Positions 56,500 to 64,000 of a DNA stretch of 64,000 bases are shown in pieces (position 1 is the first letter of the stretch; the number at the start of each line of letters is the position of its first letter). Position numbers and translations under genes: made by a program. The stretch is from assembly GCF_024346055.1 (NCBI RefSeq), contig NZ_JAGQCH010000007.1:1-64000 (forward strand). Reading direction: 5' to 3'. The notes under the pieces were generated by a model that made no database searches, was not told where the DNA came from, and worked only from the letters and a program-made list of their open reading frames with translations. Source of the stretch: Cyanobium sp. Cruz CV13-4-11. Lineage in GTDB: Bacteria; Cyanobacteriota; Cyanobacteriia; PCC-6307; Cyanobiaceae.

Positions 56500-57555
56500 T
56501 CAAAAGGGAGGTTGGGGCCCATAGAGCGTGCCGGCCTGCTCCAGGGGCAGCCGGGCCGCCACCCCCAGGCTGATCCCGCTGCGCCCCCCGGCGTCGAAGC
56601 GCTCGATCGCCGCCAGGCCCACCATGGCGGCGTTGTCGGTGCAGTAGGCCAACGGAGCGACACGCCAGCCAAGGCCCCGGGCGGCGGTGGCCGCGGCCAT
56701 CCGCTGCCGCAGGCGCCGATTGGCGGCCACACCCCCCACCAGCACGATGGTCTGGAGGCCCGCTTCGACGGCACAACGGCAGCTGCGCTCCACCAGCACC
56801 TCGGCCACCACCTGCTCGAAGCTCGCCGCCAGGTCGGCCACCGGCAGGCTGCCGGCCTCACGGCTGAGGGTCTGCACCTGGCGGAGCACGGCCGTCTTGA
56901 GGCCGCTGAAACTGAAGTCGTAGGGGTGGAAGCCCCCCTGGGGCAGGGAGACCCTCCCTTTGGGAAAGCGGAAGCGGCCCGGGTCCCCCTCCAGCGCCGC
57001 CGCCTCGATCGCCGGCCCACCCGGATAGCCCAGCCCGAGCAGGCGGGCCACCTTGTCGAAGCATTCCCCGGCGGCATCGTCCCGGCTGCGGCCCAGGCGG
57101 AGATAGCGGCCGGGGGCGTCGACCTGCACCAGCTCGGTGTGGCCGCCGCTCACCAGCAACACCAGGTAGGGCCCCTCCGGCAGCGGCTCACCCAGGTGCA
57201 CCGAGCAGAGATGGCCCTCCAGGTGGTGCACGCCCAGGAACGGCTTGGCATGCAGCCGCGCCAGGGTCCTCGCCGTCACCGACCCCACCAGCAGGGCCCC
57301 AGCCAGCCCGGGGGCCACCGTGGCGGCGACGGCATCGAGGTCGGCCATGGCCAGACCGCTCTCGGCCAGCACCCGGGAAATCAGGGCCGGCAGCGCCTCC
57401 ACATGGCGCCGGGAGGCGATCTCGGGCACCACCCCGCCCCAGCGGGCGTGCTCCTCGATCTGGGAGGCGACGGCCCCCGCCAGCACCCGCCGTCCGGAGA
57501 CGATCGCCGCCGCCGACTCGTCACAACTTGTTTCGAGGGCCAGAACCGTGCTCAT
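56500..57555 (-). CDS. tsaD: tRNA N6-adenosine threonylcarbamoyltransferase
   Basis: A 351-residue TsaD (formerly Gcp). Starts [16 protein letters not shown], has the metal-ligand motif HLEGHLCS, the nucleotide loops [17 protein letters not shown] and [12 protein letters not shown], and ends [12 protein letters not shown]. It forms t6A37 in tRNAs reading ANN codons with TsaB/E/C. Confidence 0.95.
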   Translation of the reverse strand: MSTVLALETSCDESAAAIVSGRRVLAGAVASQIEEHARWGGVVPEIASRRHVEALPALISRVLAESGLAMADLDAVAATVAPGLAGALLVGSVTARTLARLHAKPFLGVHHLEGHLCSVHLGEPLPEGPYLVLLVSGGHTELVQVDAPGRYLRLGRSRDDAAGECFDKVARLLGLGYPGGPAIEAAALEGDPGRFRFPKGRVSLPQGGFHPYDFSFSGLKTAVLRQVQTLSREAGSLPVADLAASFEQVVAEVLVERSCRCAVEAGLQTIVLVGGVAANRRLRQRMAAATAARGLGWRVAPLAYCTDNAAMVGLAAIERFDAGGRSGISLGVAARLPLEQAGTLYGPQPPF

Positions 57556-57628
57556 GCTCGCAGGAGAGCTCCCCTACTGTCCGCACGAGCCATCCTGCCC
57601 CGCGGCAGTCCACCCGCGGCCCCTCTCC

Positions 57629-58138
57629 ATGCGCCGTCTTCTTTCCAGCCGTCCCCTCGCCAGCAGGGTTTTCGCCCTGCTCGCGTGTGCATTCCTGCTC
57701 TTCGGCTTCGCCCCTTCGGCCCAGGCCGATATCGGCGGACTCACCCTCTGCAGCGAGACTCCCCGGTTCCAGCAGCGCGCCGCCGGAGCCAAGACCGATC
57801 AGGCCAAGGCCCGCTTCGCCATGTACGGCCAGGCCCTCTGCGGCACCGATGGCCTGCCCCATCTGATCGTCGACGGCCGCTGGAATCACGCCGGTGACTT
57901 CACGATCCCAGGCATTGCCTTCCTCTACATCGCCGGCTGCATCGGCTGGGCAGGTCGGGTCTACCTGCAGGCCATCCGCGGCGACAAGGACGCCAACATG
58001 AAGGAGATCCAGATCGATCTGGCCCTGGCCTTCAAGAGCACCCTGGCCTCCGCCACCTGGCCCCTGGCGGCATTCAAGGAACTCACCAGCGGCAAGCTGC
58101 TCGAGGATGACAGCAAGGTGACGGTCTCCCCCCGCTGA
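57629..58138 (+). CDS. psaF: Photosystem I subunit III (PsaF)
   Basis: A 169-residue precursor with a signal peptide ending near AQA, and mature start [76 protein letters not shown] holds the first helix. PsaF lies at the lumenal plastocyanin/cytochrome c6 docking site of PSI. It is followed by psaJ after 91 nt. Confidence 0.96.
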   Translation: MRRLLSSRPLASRVFALLACAFLLFGFAPSAQADIGGLTLCSETPRFQQRAAGAKTDQAKARFAMYGQALCGTDGLPHLIVDGRWNHAGDFTIPGIAFLYIAGCIGWAGRVYLQAIRGDKDANMKEIQIDLALAFKSTLASATWPLAAFKELTSGKLLEDDSKVTVSPR

Positions 58139-58229
58139 GGGCGACCCAGAGTCCCCACCAAGAGATCCTTCCGTTCTGCCCCCAGCGTCCGAATGGCCGC
58201 TGGTCACCCCCCTTCCGCACCGTCCTTCC

Positions 58230-58346
58230 ATGAAGAAATTCCTCACCACCGCTCCGGTGTTCGCCGCCATCTGGTTCGGCATCACCGCCGGGATCATGAT
58301 CGAGTTCAACCGTTTCTTCCCCGATCTGCTCTTCCACCCGCTTTGA
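58230..58346 (+). CDS. psaJ: Photosystem I subunit IX (PsaJ)
   Basis: A 38-residue single-helix protein: [20 protein letters not shown]..., then [15 protein letters not shown]. This is the canonical PsaJ, which binds PsaF in PSI. Co-transcribed with psaF and followed by a strong terminator. Confidence 0.95.
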   Translation: MKKFLTTAPVFAAIWFGITAGIMIEFNRFFPDLLFHPL

Positions 58347-58372
58347 AGCGGGGTTGAAAGCCAGACCACCAG

Positions 58373-58395
58373 GGCGACCCACGGGTCGCCTTTTT
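58373..58395 (+). terminator. Rho-independent terminator of psaFJ
   Basis: GGCGAC / GTCGCC stem (extendable to 8 bp, GGCGACCC / GGGTCGCC) closed by a tiny loop and followed by TTTTT at 58391-58395. It ends the psaF-psaJ transcript just before the convergent gmk stop. Confidence 0.9.
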
Positions 58396-58404
58396 CATGG
58401 CCGT

Positions 58405-58992
58405 TCAGGGCAGCGGGGTCATCCCGGCGTCGAGGCCCACGAGACGCTCCAGTTCGGCCACCGCCGCCTCCAGGTCGCCGTTGACCAGCACCGCATCGAA
58501 CTCCGCCTCGGCCTCCAGTTCCACCCGGGCCCGGGCCAGGCGCTTTTGGATCGCCTCCTCGCCATCGGTGCCACGGCCCCGGATGCGGCGCTCCAGTTCC
58601 TCGAAGCTGGGCGGCTTGATCAGCAGCTGGAAGGCCGCTGGAAAGGTGAGCCGCACCTGGCGGGCCCCCTCCAGCTCGATCTCCAGCAGCACTGGCCGGC
58701 CCTGGGCGAGATGCTCCTCCACCGGCCCCCGGGGGGTGCCGTAGAGGTGCCCGGCGAAGGCAGCCCACTCCAGGAAGCCGCCGGTGGACACCCGCTGCTC
58801 GAAGTCGGGCCGTGTCAGGAAAAAATAGTGCTGGCCATCGATCTCCCCGGCACGGGGCGTCCGGGTGGTGGCGGACACCGACAGCCAGAGCCAGGGATGG
58901 CGCTGCAGCAGCCGGGCCACCAGGGTGCCCTTGCCCACCCCGCTGGGGCCGGTGATCACGGTGAGTCGACCGGGTGAGGGGGGGGCTGGCAT
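58405..58992 (-). CDS. gmk: Guanylate kinase
   Basis: A 195-residue GMP kinase. P-loop [33 protein letters not shown], and [15 protein letters not shown], then [13 protein letters not shown]. It makes GDP from GMP. ATG 58992 gives the usual length; the frame open to 59535 is antisense of the Rqc2 gene. Confidence 0.94.
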   Translation of the reverse strand: MPAPPSPGRLTVITGPSGVGKGTLVARLLQRHPWLWLSVSATTRTPRAGEIDGQHYFFLTRPDFEQRVSTGGFLEWAAFAGHLYGTPRGPVEEHLAQGRPVLLEIELEGARQVRLTFPAAFQLLIKPPSFEELERRIRGRGTDGEEAIQKRLARARVELEAEAEFDAVLVNGDLEAAVAELERLVGLDAGMTPLP

Positions 58993-59053
58993 GGATCGCT
59001 GGCGCTGGGGCGCACAGTAGGGGTGGACCCCATTGGAAGCGACAGTGGAGGCG

Positions 59054-60757
59054 ATGGCCCCATCCCCGCCCATCCAGGCCATGGATGTGACCAGCCTGCG
59101 CGCCGTGCTGGTCGAGATGCGCCGCGGCCTGCTGCCCAGCCGCTTCGAGAAGGCCCAGCAGCCCGATGCCCATCGGCTGCAGCTGGGCCTGCGCAGCCTG
59201 CAGGGGACCCTCTGGCTGGAACTCAGCTGGCTGGCGGAGGCGCCACGCCTGCTGGCCATCGAGCCGCCCCCGCGGCTGGGGGATGGCAGCACCCTGGCCC
59301 AGCAGCTGCAACACGGCCTGCGGGGTCTGGCCCTGGTGAGCCTGGAGCAGCAGGGCTGGGAACGGGTGGTGGCCCTGGGCTTCGCCCCCAGGCCCGATGA
59401 GCCGATCGCCAGGCAGCTGGTGCTGGAGGTGATGGGGCGCCACAGCAACCTCTTCCTGCTGGACGAGGACGGGCGGGTGATCACCCTGGCCCGCCAGGTC
59501 CGCCAGGACCGGTCGCGCCTGCGGCCGATCGGCACCGGGGATGCCTACGTGCCGCCGCCGCCCATGGCCGGTGAACCTCCCCGGCTCCAGGAGGAGTTCG
59601 CCTCCTGGCAGCGGCGCCTCAGCCTGCTGCCCCAGACGGTCGGCCAGGCGCTGATGGGCGCCTACCAAGGGGTCGGTCCGGCCCTGGCCCGCCAGCTGGC
59701 GGACGCCTGGCTGTCCCTGCCGGTGGAAAGCCTGCAGGCAGAGCAATGGCAGCAGCTTTGGCGTCGCTGGCGGCTCTGGCTGGAAACGGTGGAGCAGGAA
59801 CGGTTCGCCCTGGGCTGGGGCGGCCCCAGCGAATACCGCTGCTGGGACCCCGAAGCAGCGGCCGCCGCGCCCACCCCCTGGGTGATCAACCGGGGACTGG
59901 CGGCTTACTACAACGATCGGCTGGGGCGGCGGGGGCTGGAGCAGCGGCGGGCGAGCCTGCGGCAACGCCTTCAGAACGCCGCAGTGCGGGAGCGCCGCAA
60001 CGCCGACCAGCAGCAGGCCCTGCTGGCGGCGGTACCGGGCAGCGAGGCCATGCAGCGACGGGCCGATGGCCTGCTGAGCGTGCCGGCGCCCTCCCGCGAT
60101 GAGATCGACGAAGCCCAGCGCCTCTACCGCCAAGCCCGCAAGCTGCGCCGTTCCGTGGCCGCGATCACCCCCCGGCTGGAGCTGCATCAGCAGCGGCTGG
60201 CCGCCATCGACACCAGCCTCACCTTCCTGGAGCAGGCGGAGAACGACGCCCAGCTCACCGCTGTCGAGGAGGACCTGCCGGCCCTGCTCCCCTCCCGGGA
60301 TGGCCAGGGAACCGGACCATCCCGGCGCCTGCGGCGGGGGCCGGCCGGCAGCGCCCCTGCCCCCCTGGAACTGCGCAGCAGCGGTGGCCTGCGGCTGCAG
60401 GTGGGCCGCAACCATCGCCAGAACGAGTGGATCAGCCTGCAGCAGGCCCGGCGCGGCGATCTCTGGTTCCATGCCCAGGAGTGCCCGGGAAGCCATGTGG
60501 TGCTCAAGGGCTCGGAGGGCACCCCCAGCGATGAGGACCTGCAGGAGGCGGCCGACCTGGCAGCCCACTTCAGCCGGGGCCGGGCCAACGGCCGGGTGCC
60601 GGTGGTGATGGTGCCGACCGGCGACCTGCAGCGCATCGCCGGCGCCGGCCCGGGCACGGTGCGCCACCGCGGCGGCACGGTGTTGTGGGCGATGCCCGAG
60701 CGGGCCGCTGGTCTCCTGGCCGAGCCCCCTAGGCTGCCGACGACGGAACGGCCATGA
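59054..60757 (+). CDS. Rqc2/RqcH-type NFACT protein
   Basis: About 567 residues (ATG 59054; ATG 59081 and TTG 59033 are alternatives). NFACT-N domain ([39 protein letters not shown]), a central coiled coil (about 300-400), then NFACT-R ([29 protein letters not shown]). Bacterial RqcH adds alanine tails to stalled nascent chains on 50S ribosomes. Coupled to tatC by a 4-nt overlap. Confidence 0.88.
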   Translation: MAPSPPIQAMDVTSLRAVLVEMRRGLLPSRFEKAQQPDAHRLQLGLRSLQGTLWLELSWLAEAPRLLAIEPPPRLGDGSTLAQQLQHGLRGLALVSLEQQGWERVVALGFAPRPDEPIARQLVLEVMGRHSNLFLLDEDGRVITLARQVRQDRSRLRPIGTGDAYVPPPPMAGEPPRLQEEFASWQRRLSLLPQTVGQALMGAYQGVGPALARQLADAWLSLPVESLQAEQWQQLWRRWRLWLETVEQERFALGWGGPSEYRCWDPEAAAAAPTPWVINRGLAAYYNDRLGRRGLEQRRASLRQRLQNAAVRERRNADQQQALLAAVPGSEAMQRRADGLLSVPAPSRDEIDEAQRLYRQARKLRRSVAAITPRLELHQQRLAAIDTSLTFLEQAENDAQLTAVEEDLPALLPSRDGQGTGPSRRLRRGPAGSAPAPLELRSSGGLRLQVGRNHRQNEWISLQQARRGDLWFHAQECPGSHVVLKGSEGTPSDEDLQEAADLAAHFSRGRANGRVPVVMVPTGDLQRIAGAGPGTVRHRGGTVLWAMPERAAGLLAEPPRLPTTERP

Positions 60758-61512
60758 GCGACTCCATCCCCGAGGACAATTTCCCCGGCGAGGTGCAGAT
60801 GAGCCTGGTGGAGCACCTCGAGGAGCTCCGCCGGCGCGTGCTGCGCAGCCTGCTGGCGGTGGTGGTCGGTGCCGCCGTCTGCCTGGTGGGGGTGCGGCCG
60901 CTGGTGAAGCTGCTGGAGGTGCCGGCCGAAGGCATCCGCTTTCTGCAACTGGCCCCGGGCGAATTCCTGTTCGTGTCCTTGAAGGTGGCCGGCTACGCGG
61001 GGCTCACCCTCGCCCTGCCCTACGTGCTCTTCGAGATCCTGGCCTTCGTGCTACCCGGGCTGAGCCGGCGGGAGAGGCGACTGGTGGCCCCCGCGGTCGC
61101 CGGCTCCACGGTGCTCTTCGCCGCCGGTCTGGCCTTCGCCTGGTGGGCCCTGGTGCCGGCCGCCTTGCGCTTCCTGGTGGCCTACGGCGCCGACGTGGTC
61201 GAGCCGATCTGGTCGATCGAGCGCTATCTCGACTTCGTGCTGCTGCTGATGGTGGCCACGGCCCTGGCCTTCCAGCTGCCGGTGCTGCAATTGCTGCTGG
61301 GCGCCCTGGGGCTGATCGACTGGCGCACGATGCTGGGCGCCTGGCGCTGGGTGGTACTGGCGGCGGCCCTGGCCGGTGCGGTGCTGACCCCCTCCACCGA
61401 CCCGATCACGATGCTGCTGCTCACCGGGGCGATCACGGCCCTGTACCTGCTGGGGGTGGCACTGGTAGCCCTGGCCGAGGGGCTGCGGCCCAGCCCGTCA
61501 CCCTCCACCTGA
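60754..61512 (+). CDS. tatC: Twin-arginine translocase subunit TatC
   Basis: A 252-residue protein with six membrane helices. MSLVEHLEELRRRVLRSL is the TatC N-terminal signature, and the FAFPFRL-type region reads LSRRERRLVAPAV. It recognises RR signal peptides. PetC, a Tat-type substrate, is encoded 466 nt downstream. Confidence 0.94.
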   Translation: MSDSIPEDNFPGEVQMSLVEHLEELRRRVLRSLLAVVVGAAVCLVGVRPLVKLLEVPAEGIRFLQLAPGEFLFVSLKVAGYAGLTLALPYVLFEILAFVLPGLSRRERRLVAPAVAGSTVLFAAGLAFAWWALVPAALRFLVAYGADVVEPIWSIERYLDFVLLLMVATALAFQLPVLQLLLGALGLIDWRTMLGAWRWVVLAAALAGAVLTPSTDPITMLLLTGAITALYLLGVALVALAEGLRPSPSPST

Positions 61513-61521
61513 GGGGCCAGC

Positions 61522-61851
61522 TCAGAGCATGAACTCACTGGCGCGCCCCGCCGGCAGCTCCAGGGGCAGGGAGAGGGCCTTGCCCAGGCGGGGCTTGTCG
61601 GTGGTGGTCTGGAGCCAGTGGCGCACCTGGGCGGCCACCCCCAGGCCATTGAGGGAGCCCACCAGCTCCTCAATGTGCTCCTCGTAGGCCTGGGGCGTGA
61701 GCGGGAAGGACTGCTGCTCGAGGTAGCCCCACATCACATGCAGATACAGCCGTCCACGCCGCTGGACCAGTTGCAGGTCGTAGGTGGCCTGCCAGCGCTC
61801 CCGCAGCAACGCCACCAGTTCCTCCCGGCGAAGCGGCTCAGCTGGGCTCAT
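61522..61851 (-). CDS. DUF3067 protein
   Basis: A 109-residue cyanobacterial/plastid family: [43 protein letters not shown], then HLEEL-type helix and [10 protein letters not shown]. Function unknown, though conserved in phototrophs. Start ATG 61851; an upstream GTG/ATG at 61878 adds nine non-family residues. It faces tatC. Confidence 0.8.
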   Translation of the reverse strand: MSPAEPLRREELVALLRERWQATYDLQLVQRRGRLYLHVMWGYLEQQSFPLTPQAYEEHIEELVGSLNGLGVAAQVRHWLQTTTDKPRLGKALSLPLELPAGRASEFML

Positions 61852-61934
61852 GGCGGCAGGGGCACTCCACAACAGCATGTTGCAGCCGGCCTGCGGCGGG
61901 TGCGACTCGGACCCGGCCTGGGAAGGGCAAGGTT

Positions 61935-61940
61935 CATAAT
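61935..61940 (+). promoter_or_regulatory. Possible -10 box of petC
   Basis: CATAAT (5/6 to TATAAT) lies 37 nt before petC in a short AT-richer spot, with no clear -35 element. Expected because petC is divergent from the DUF3067 gene and must have its own promoter. Confidence 0.35.
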
Positions 61941-61977
61941 GGGCGCCACGTCAATCGGTCACACCGCGCCGTTCCCT

Positions 61978-62535
61978 ATGACCCAGATTCCTGCGGCCTC
62001 CTCGAACGGCGGTGCTGCTGATGTGCCCGGAATGGGCCGCCGGCAGTTCATGAACCTGCTGACCTTCGGCTCCGTCACAGGGGTGGCCCTGGGTGCCCTC
62101 TATCCGGTGGTGAACTACTTCATCCCCCCCAAGGCCGCCGGCAGCGGTGGCGGCGTCACCGCCAAGGACGAACTGGGCAACAACGTCACCGCCACCGGCT
62201 GGCTGGCCAGCCACAAGGAAGGCGACCGCAGCCTGGTGCAGGGCCTCAAGGGAGACCCCACCTATCTGGTGGTGGAGGGCGGTGCCGCCATCGGCGACTA
62301 CGGGATCAACGCCATCTGCACCCACCTGGGCTGCGTGGTGCCCTGGAACAGCGGCGCCAACAAATTCATGTGCCCCTGCCACGGCAGCCAGTACGACGCC
62401 ACGGGCAAGGTGGTGCGCGGCCCGGCTCCCCTCTCCCTGGCCCTGGCCCACGTCAGCGTCGAGAACGACAACGTGTTCCTCACCCAGTGGACAGAAACCG
62501 ACTTCCGCACCGGCGAGAAGGCCTGGTGGGCGTGA
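61978..62535 (+). CDS. petC: Cytochrome b6f Rieske iron-sulfur protein
   Basis: A 185-residue protein. Twin-arginine N-terminus ([22 protein letters not shown]), flexible Gly hinge (GSGGG), and the [2Fe-2S] ligands in CTHLGCV and CPCHGSQYD. It passes electrons from plastoquinol to cytochrome f. PetA follows after 62 nt. Confidence 0.96.
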   Translation: MTQIPAASSNGGAADVPGMGRRQFMNLLTFGSVTGVALGALYPVVNYFIPPKAAGSGGGVTAKDELGNNVTATGWLASHKEGDRSLVQGLKGDPTYLVVEGGAAIGDYGINAICTHLGCVVPWNSGANKFMCPCHGSQYDATGKVVRGPAPLSLALAHVSVENDNVFLTQWTETDFRTGEKAWWA

Positions 62536-62597
62536 TCGGCGCCTGAATCCCCCTCCCCCGCTTCCCTCTCCGACGCCCGCCACCGCCCGCCACCCCC

Positions 62598-63539
62598 ATG
62601 CGCCGCTTCCTCTCCCCCCTCTTCGGCAGCCTCCTGACCCTCAGCCTCTCGGTGGGCGTGTTGGTCCTGGGGGCCAGCCCCAGCTGGGCCTATCCCTTCT
62701 GGGCCCAGCAGAACTACGCCACGCCACGGGAAGCGACCGGCAAGATCGTCTGCGCCAACTGCCACCTGGCCAAGAAGGCCACCCGGGTGGAAGTGCCCCA
62801 GGCGGTGTTCCCCGACACGGTCTTCAAGGCGGTGGTCGAAATCCCCTACGACACCTCGGTGCAGCAGGTGTCCGGCAACGGCAGCCCCGCAGGCCTCAAC
62901 GTGGGTGCCGTGGTGATGCTCCCCGATGGGTTCACCCTGGCCCCCCAGGACCGGCTCAGCGATGAGCTCAAGGAGGAGACCGCCGGCGTCTACTACACCC
63001 AGTACAGCGACGACCAGCCCAACATCCTTCTGGTGGGCCCCCTGCCCGGTGACCAGCACCAGGAGATCGTCTTCCCGATCCTCTCCCCCGACCCCGCCAC
63101 CGACAGCGCCATCCACTTCGGCAAGTACCAGCTCCACGTCGGCGCCAACCGCGGCCGCGGCCAGGTGACCCCCGAGGGTCAGAAAACCAACAACACCGTT
63201 TACACCTCCCCTGCAGCCGGCACCGTCAGCGCCATCACCACCGCTGACGACGGCAGCACCGTGGTGGAGATCACCGGGGCGGCCGGCGCCGTCACCGAGA
63301 CCATTCCCGCAGGACCCAGCCTGACCGTGGCCGTGGGCGATGCGGTGGAAGCCGGTGCCCCCATCACCAACGATCCCAATGTGGGTGGCTTCGGCCAGAT
63401 CGATGCCGAGGTGGTGCTCCAGAACCCGGTGCGCATCTACGGCCTGCTGGCCTTCTTCGCCGCCGTGGCCCTGGCCCAGATCATGCTGGTGCTCAAGAAG
63501 CGTCAGATCGAGAAGGTCCAGGCGGCGGAGGGCTTCTGA
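62598..63539 (+). CDS. petA: Cytochrome f
   Basis: A 313-residue precursor. The signal ends at SWA, and the mature protein starts [25 protein letters not shown] (Tyr1 haem ligand and CANCH site). The large lumenal beta domain and the small domain ([12 protein letters not shown]) precede a C-terminal helix. It receives electrons from the Rieske centre. Confidence 0.97.
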   Translation: MRRFLSPLFGSLLTLSLSVGVLVLGASPSWAYPFWAQQNYATPREATGKIVCANCHLAKKATRVEVPQAVFPDTVFKAVVEIPYDTSVQQVSGNGSPAGLNVGAVVMLPDGFTLAPQDRLSDELKEETAGVYYTQYSDDQPNILLVGPLPGDQHQEIVFPILSPDPATDSAIHFGKYQLHVGANRGRGQVTPEGQKTNNTVYTSPAAGTVSAITTADDGSTVVEITGAAGAVTETIPAGPSLTVAVGDAVEAGAPITNDPNVGGFGQIDAEVVLQNPVRIYGLLAFFAAVALAQIMLVLKKRQIEKVQAAEGF

Positions 63540-64000
63540 GCGCCCTTCTCGGCCTCTTCACCTCCCCGGGACCCCTGATCTTTCAGCTGGGTCCCGTCTC
63601 CGTTCGCTGGTATGGCCTGCTGATCGCCCTGGCCGTGCTGCTGGGGTTGCTGCTGGCCACCCGCCTGGGACGCGCCAGGGGCATCGATCCCGGCCTGATC
63701 GCCGATCTCCTGCCCCTGATGGTGCTGGGGGCCGTGGTCGGCGCCCGGACGTATTACGTGGCGCTGGAATGGCGCCAGTACACCAGCAACTGGATGGACG
63801 TCTTCGCCATCTGGCGCGGAGGCATCGCCATCCACGGCGCCCTGATCGGGGGCACGCTGGTCACCCTGCTCTTCTGCCGCTGGCGCCGCCAGCCCTTCTG
63901 GCCGTTGCTCGATGTGCTCGTTCCCGCCGTGGCCCTGGGTCAGGCCATCGGTCGCTGGGGCAATTTCTTCAACTCCGAAGCCTTCGGGCTGCCCACCAAC
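63536..64000 (+). CDS. lgt: Prolipoprotein diacylglyceryl transferase, 5' part
   Basis: The first 155 codons of Lgt, cut by the window end. Visible motifs: [16 protein letters not shown] near the N-terminus, [31 protein letters not shown] and the active-site [17 protein letters not shown]. It adds diacylglycerol to lipobox cysteines. The only start compatible with the frame is CTG at 63536, overlapping the petA stop as CTGA; ATG, GTG and TTG are absent there. Confidence 0.9.
   Translation, partial: MSALLGLFTSPGPLIFQLGPVSVRWYGLLIALAVLLGLLLATRLGRARGIDPGLIADLLPLMVLGAVVGARTYYVALEWRQYTSNWMDVFAIWRGGIAIHGALIGGTLVTLLFCRWRRQPFWPLLDVLVPAVALGQAIGRWGNFFNSEAFGLPTN

Noticed and set aside
57521-60667. 1048-residue minus-strand frame across psaF, psaJ, gmk and the Rqc2 gene
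   Set aside because: Antisense to psaF, psaJ and the Rqc2 gene, and out of frame with gmk on the same strand; amino-acid composition is typical of GC-driven shadow frames.

Overview
The window is chromosomal DNA of a high-GC (roughly 65-70%) picocyanobacterium of the Cyanobium / freshwater-or-marine Synechococcus type. The evidence is direct: photosystem I genes psaF-psaJ, cytochrome b6f genes petG, petC and petA, chlI, lycopene cyclase crtL, a high-light-inducible protein, several cyanobacteria-specific families (CAAD, DUF3067, DUF3370, plastid-lipid-associated protein, GuaB3), and the small RNA Yfr1 in its characteristic place between guaB3 and trxA. No tRNA, rRNA, CRISPR array or insertion sequence was recognised.

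Layout. 1-2470 is an accessory patch with lower GC at its left edge: an intact integron-type integrase (minus strand), a palindrome-rich segment, a small winged-helix-like ORF and a visibly decayed ABC-transporter ATPase. 2469-9166 holds hisIE and then a cluster that looks zinc-related: a QueD/PTPS homologue, a DUF318 permease and its TIGR03943 partner, an uncharacterised 455-residue secreted protein, a Zur-like Fur protein and a CobW/COG0523 GTPase with a 16-histidine linker. 9489-13549 looks iron-related: futA-futB, a tiny Cys/Lys-rich protein, a Crp/Fnr-type regulator with two tandem dyads in front of it, and Fur. 13579-20029 is mixed housekeeping (LarC, an FtsH-like M41 protein, a TPR protein, exonuclease III, a fibrillin-like protein). 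20103-30922 contains mqo, crtL, gyrA, a DUF39 protein, CAAD, guaB3, Yfr1, trxA, a LOG protein and hisH. 31559-37668 carries petG and, divergently, a dense run with 4-nt stop/start overlaps ending in chlI-ruvC-formyltetrahydrofolate cyclo-ligase. 38414-45916 has sufE, hom, part of an oligopeptide ABC transporter, a DUF1400 hydrolase and an MFS protein. 45951-50469 is a three-gene ABC system resembling AttEFGH. 50532-56460 has ychF, a membrane-fusion protein, wecB, a frameshifted pilT and an Hli. 56500-64000 has tsaD, psaF-psaJ, gmk, an Rqc2-type protein, tatC, petC, petA and the 5' part of lgt.

How the genes fit together. The two metal clusters pair transport or chaperone genes with a matching Fur-family repressor. 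TatC lies just upstream of petC, whose Rieske product carries a twin-arginine N-terminus. Genes are tightly packed, with many GTG/TTG starts and 4-nt ATGA/GTGA overlaps, so much of the window is probably translated from coupled operons. The points most worth a second look are the integron integrase, the zinc-type cluster with its unknown 455-residue member, the Att-like ABC operon, the tandem dyads upstream of the Crp-type regulator, and the 2-nt frameshift in pilT.
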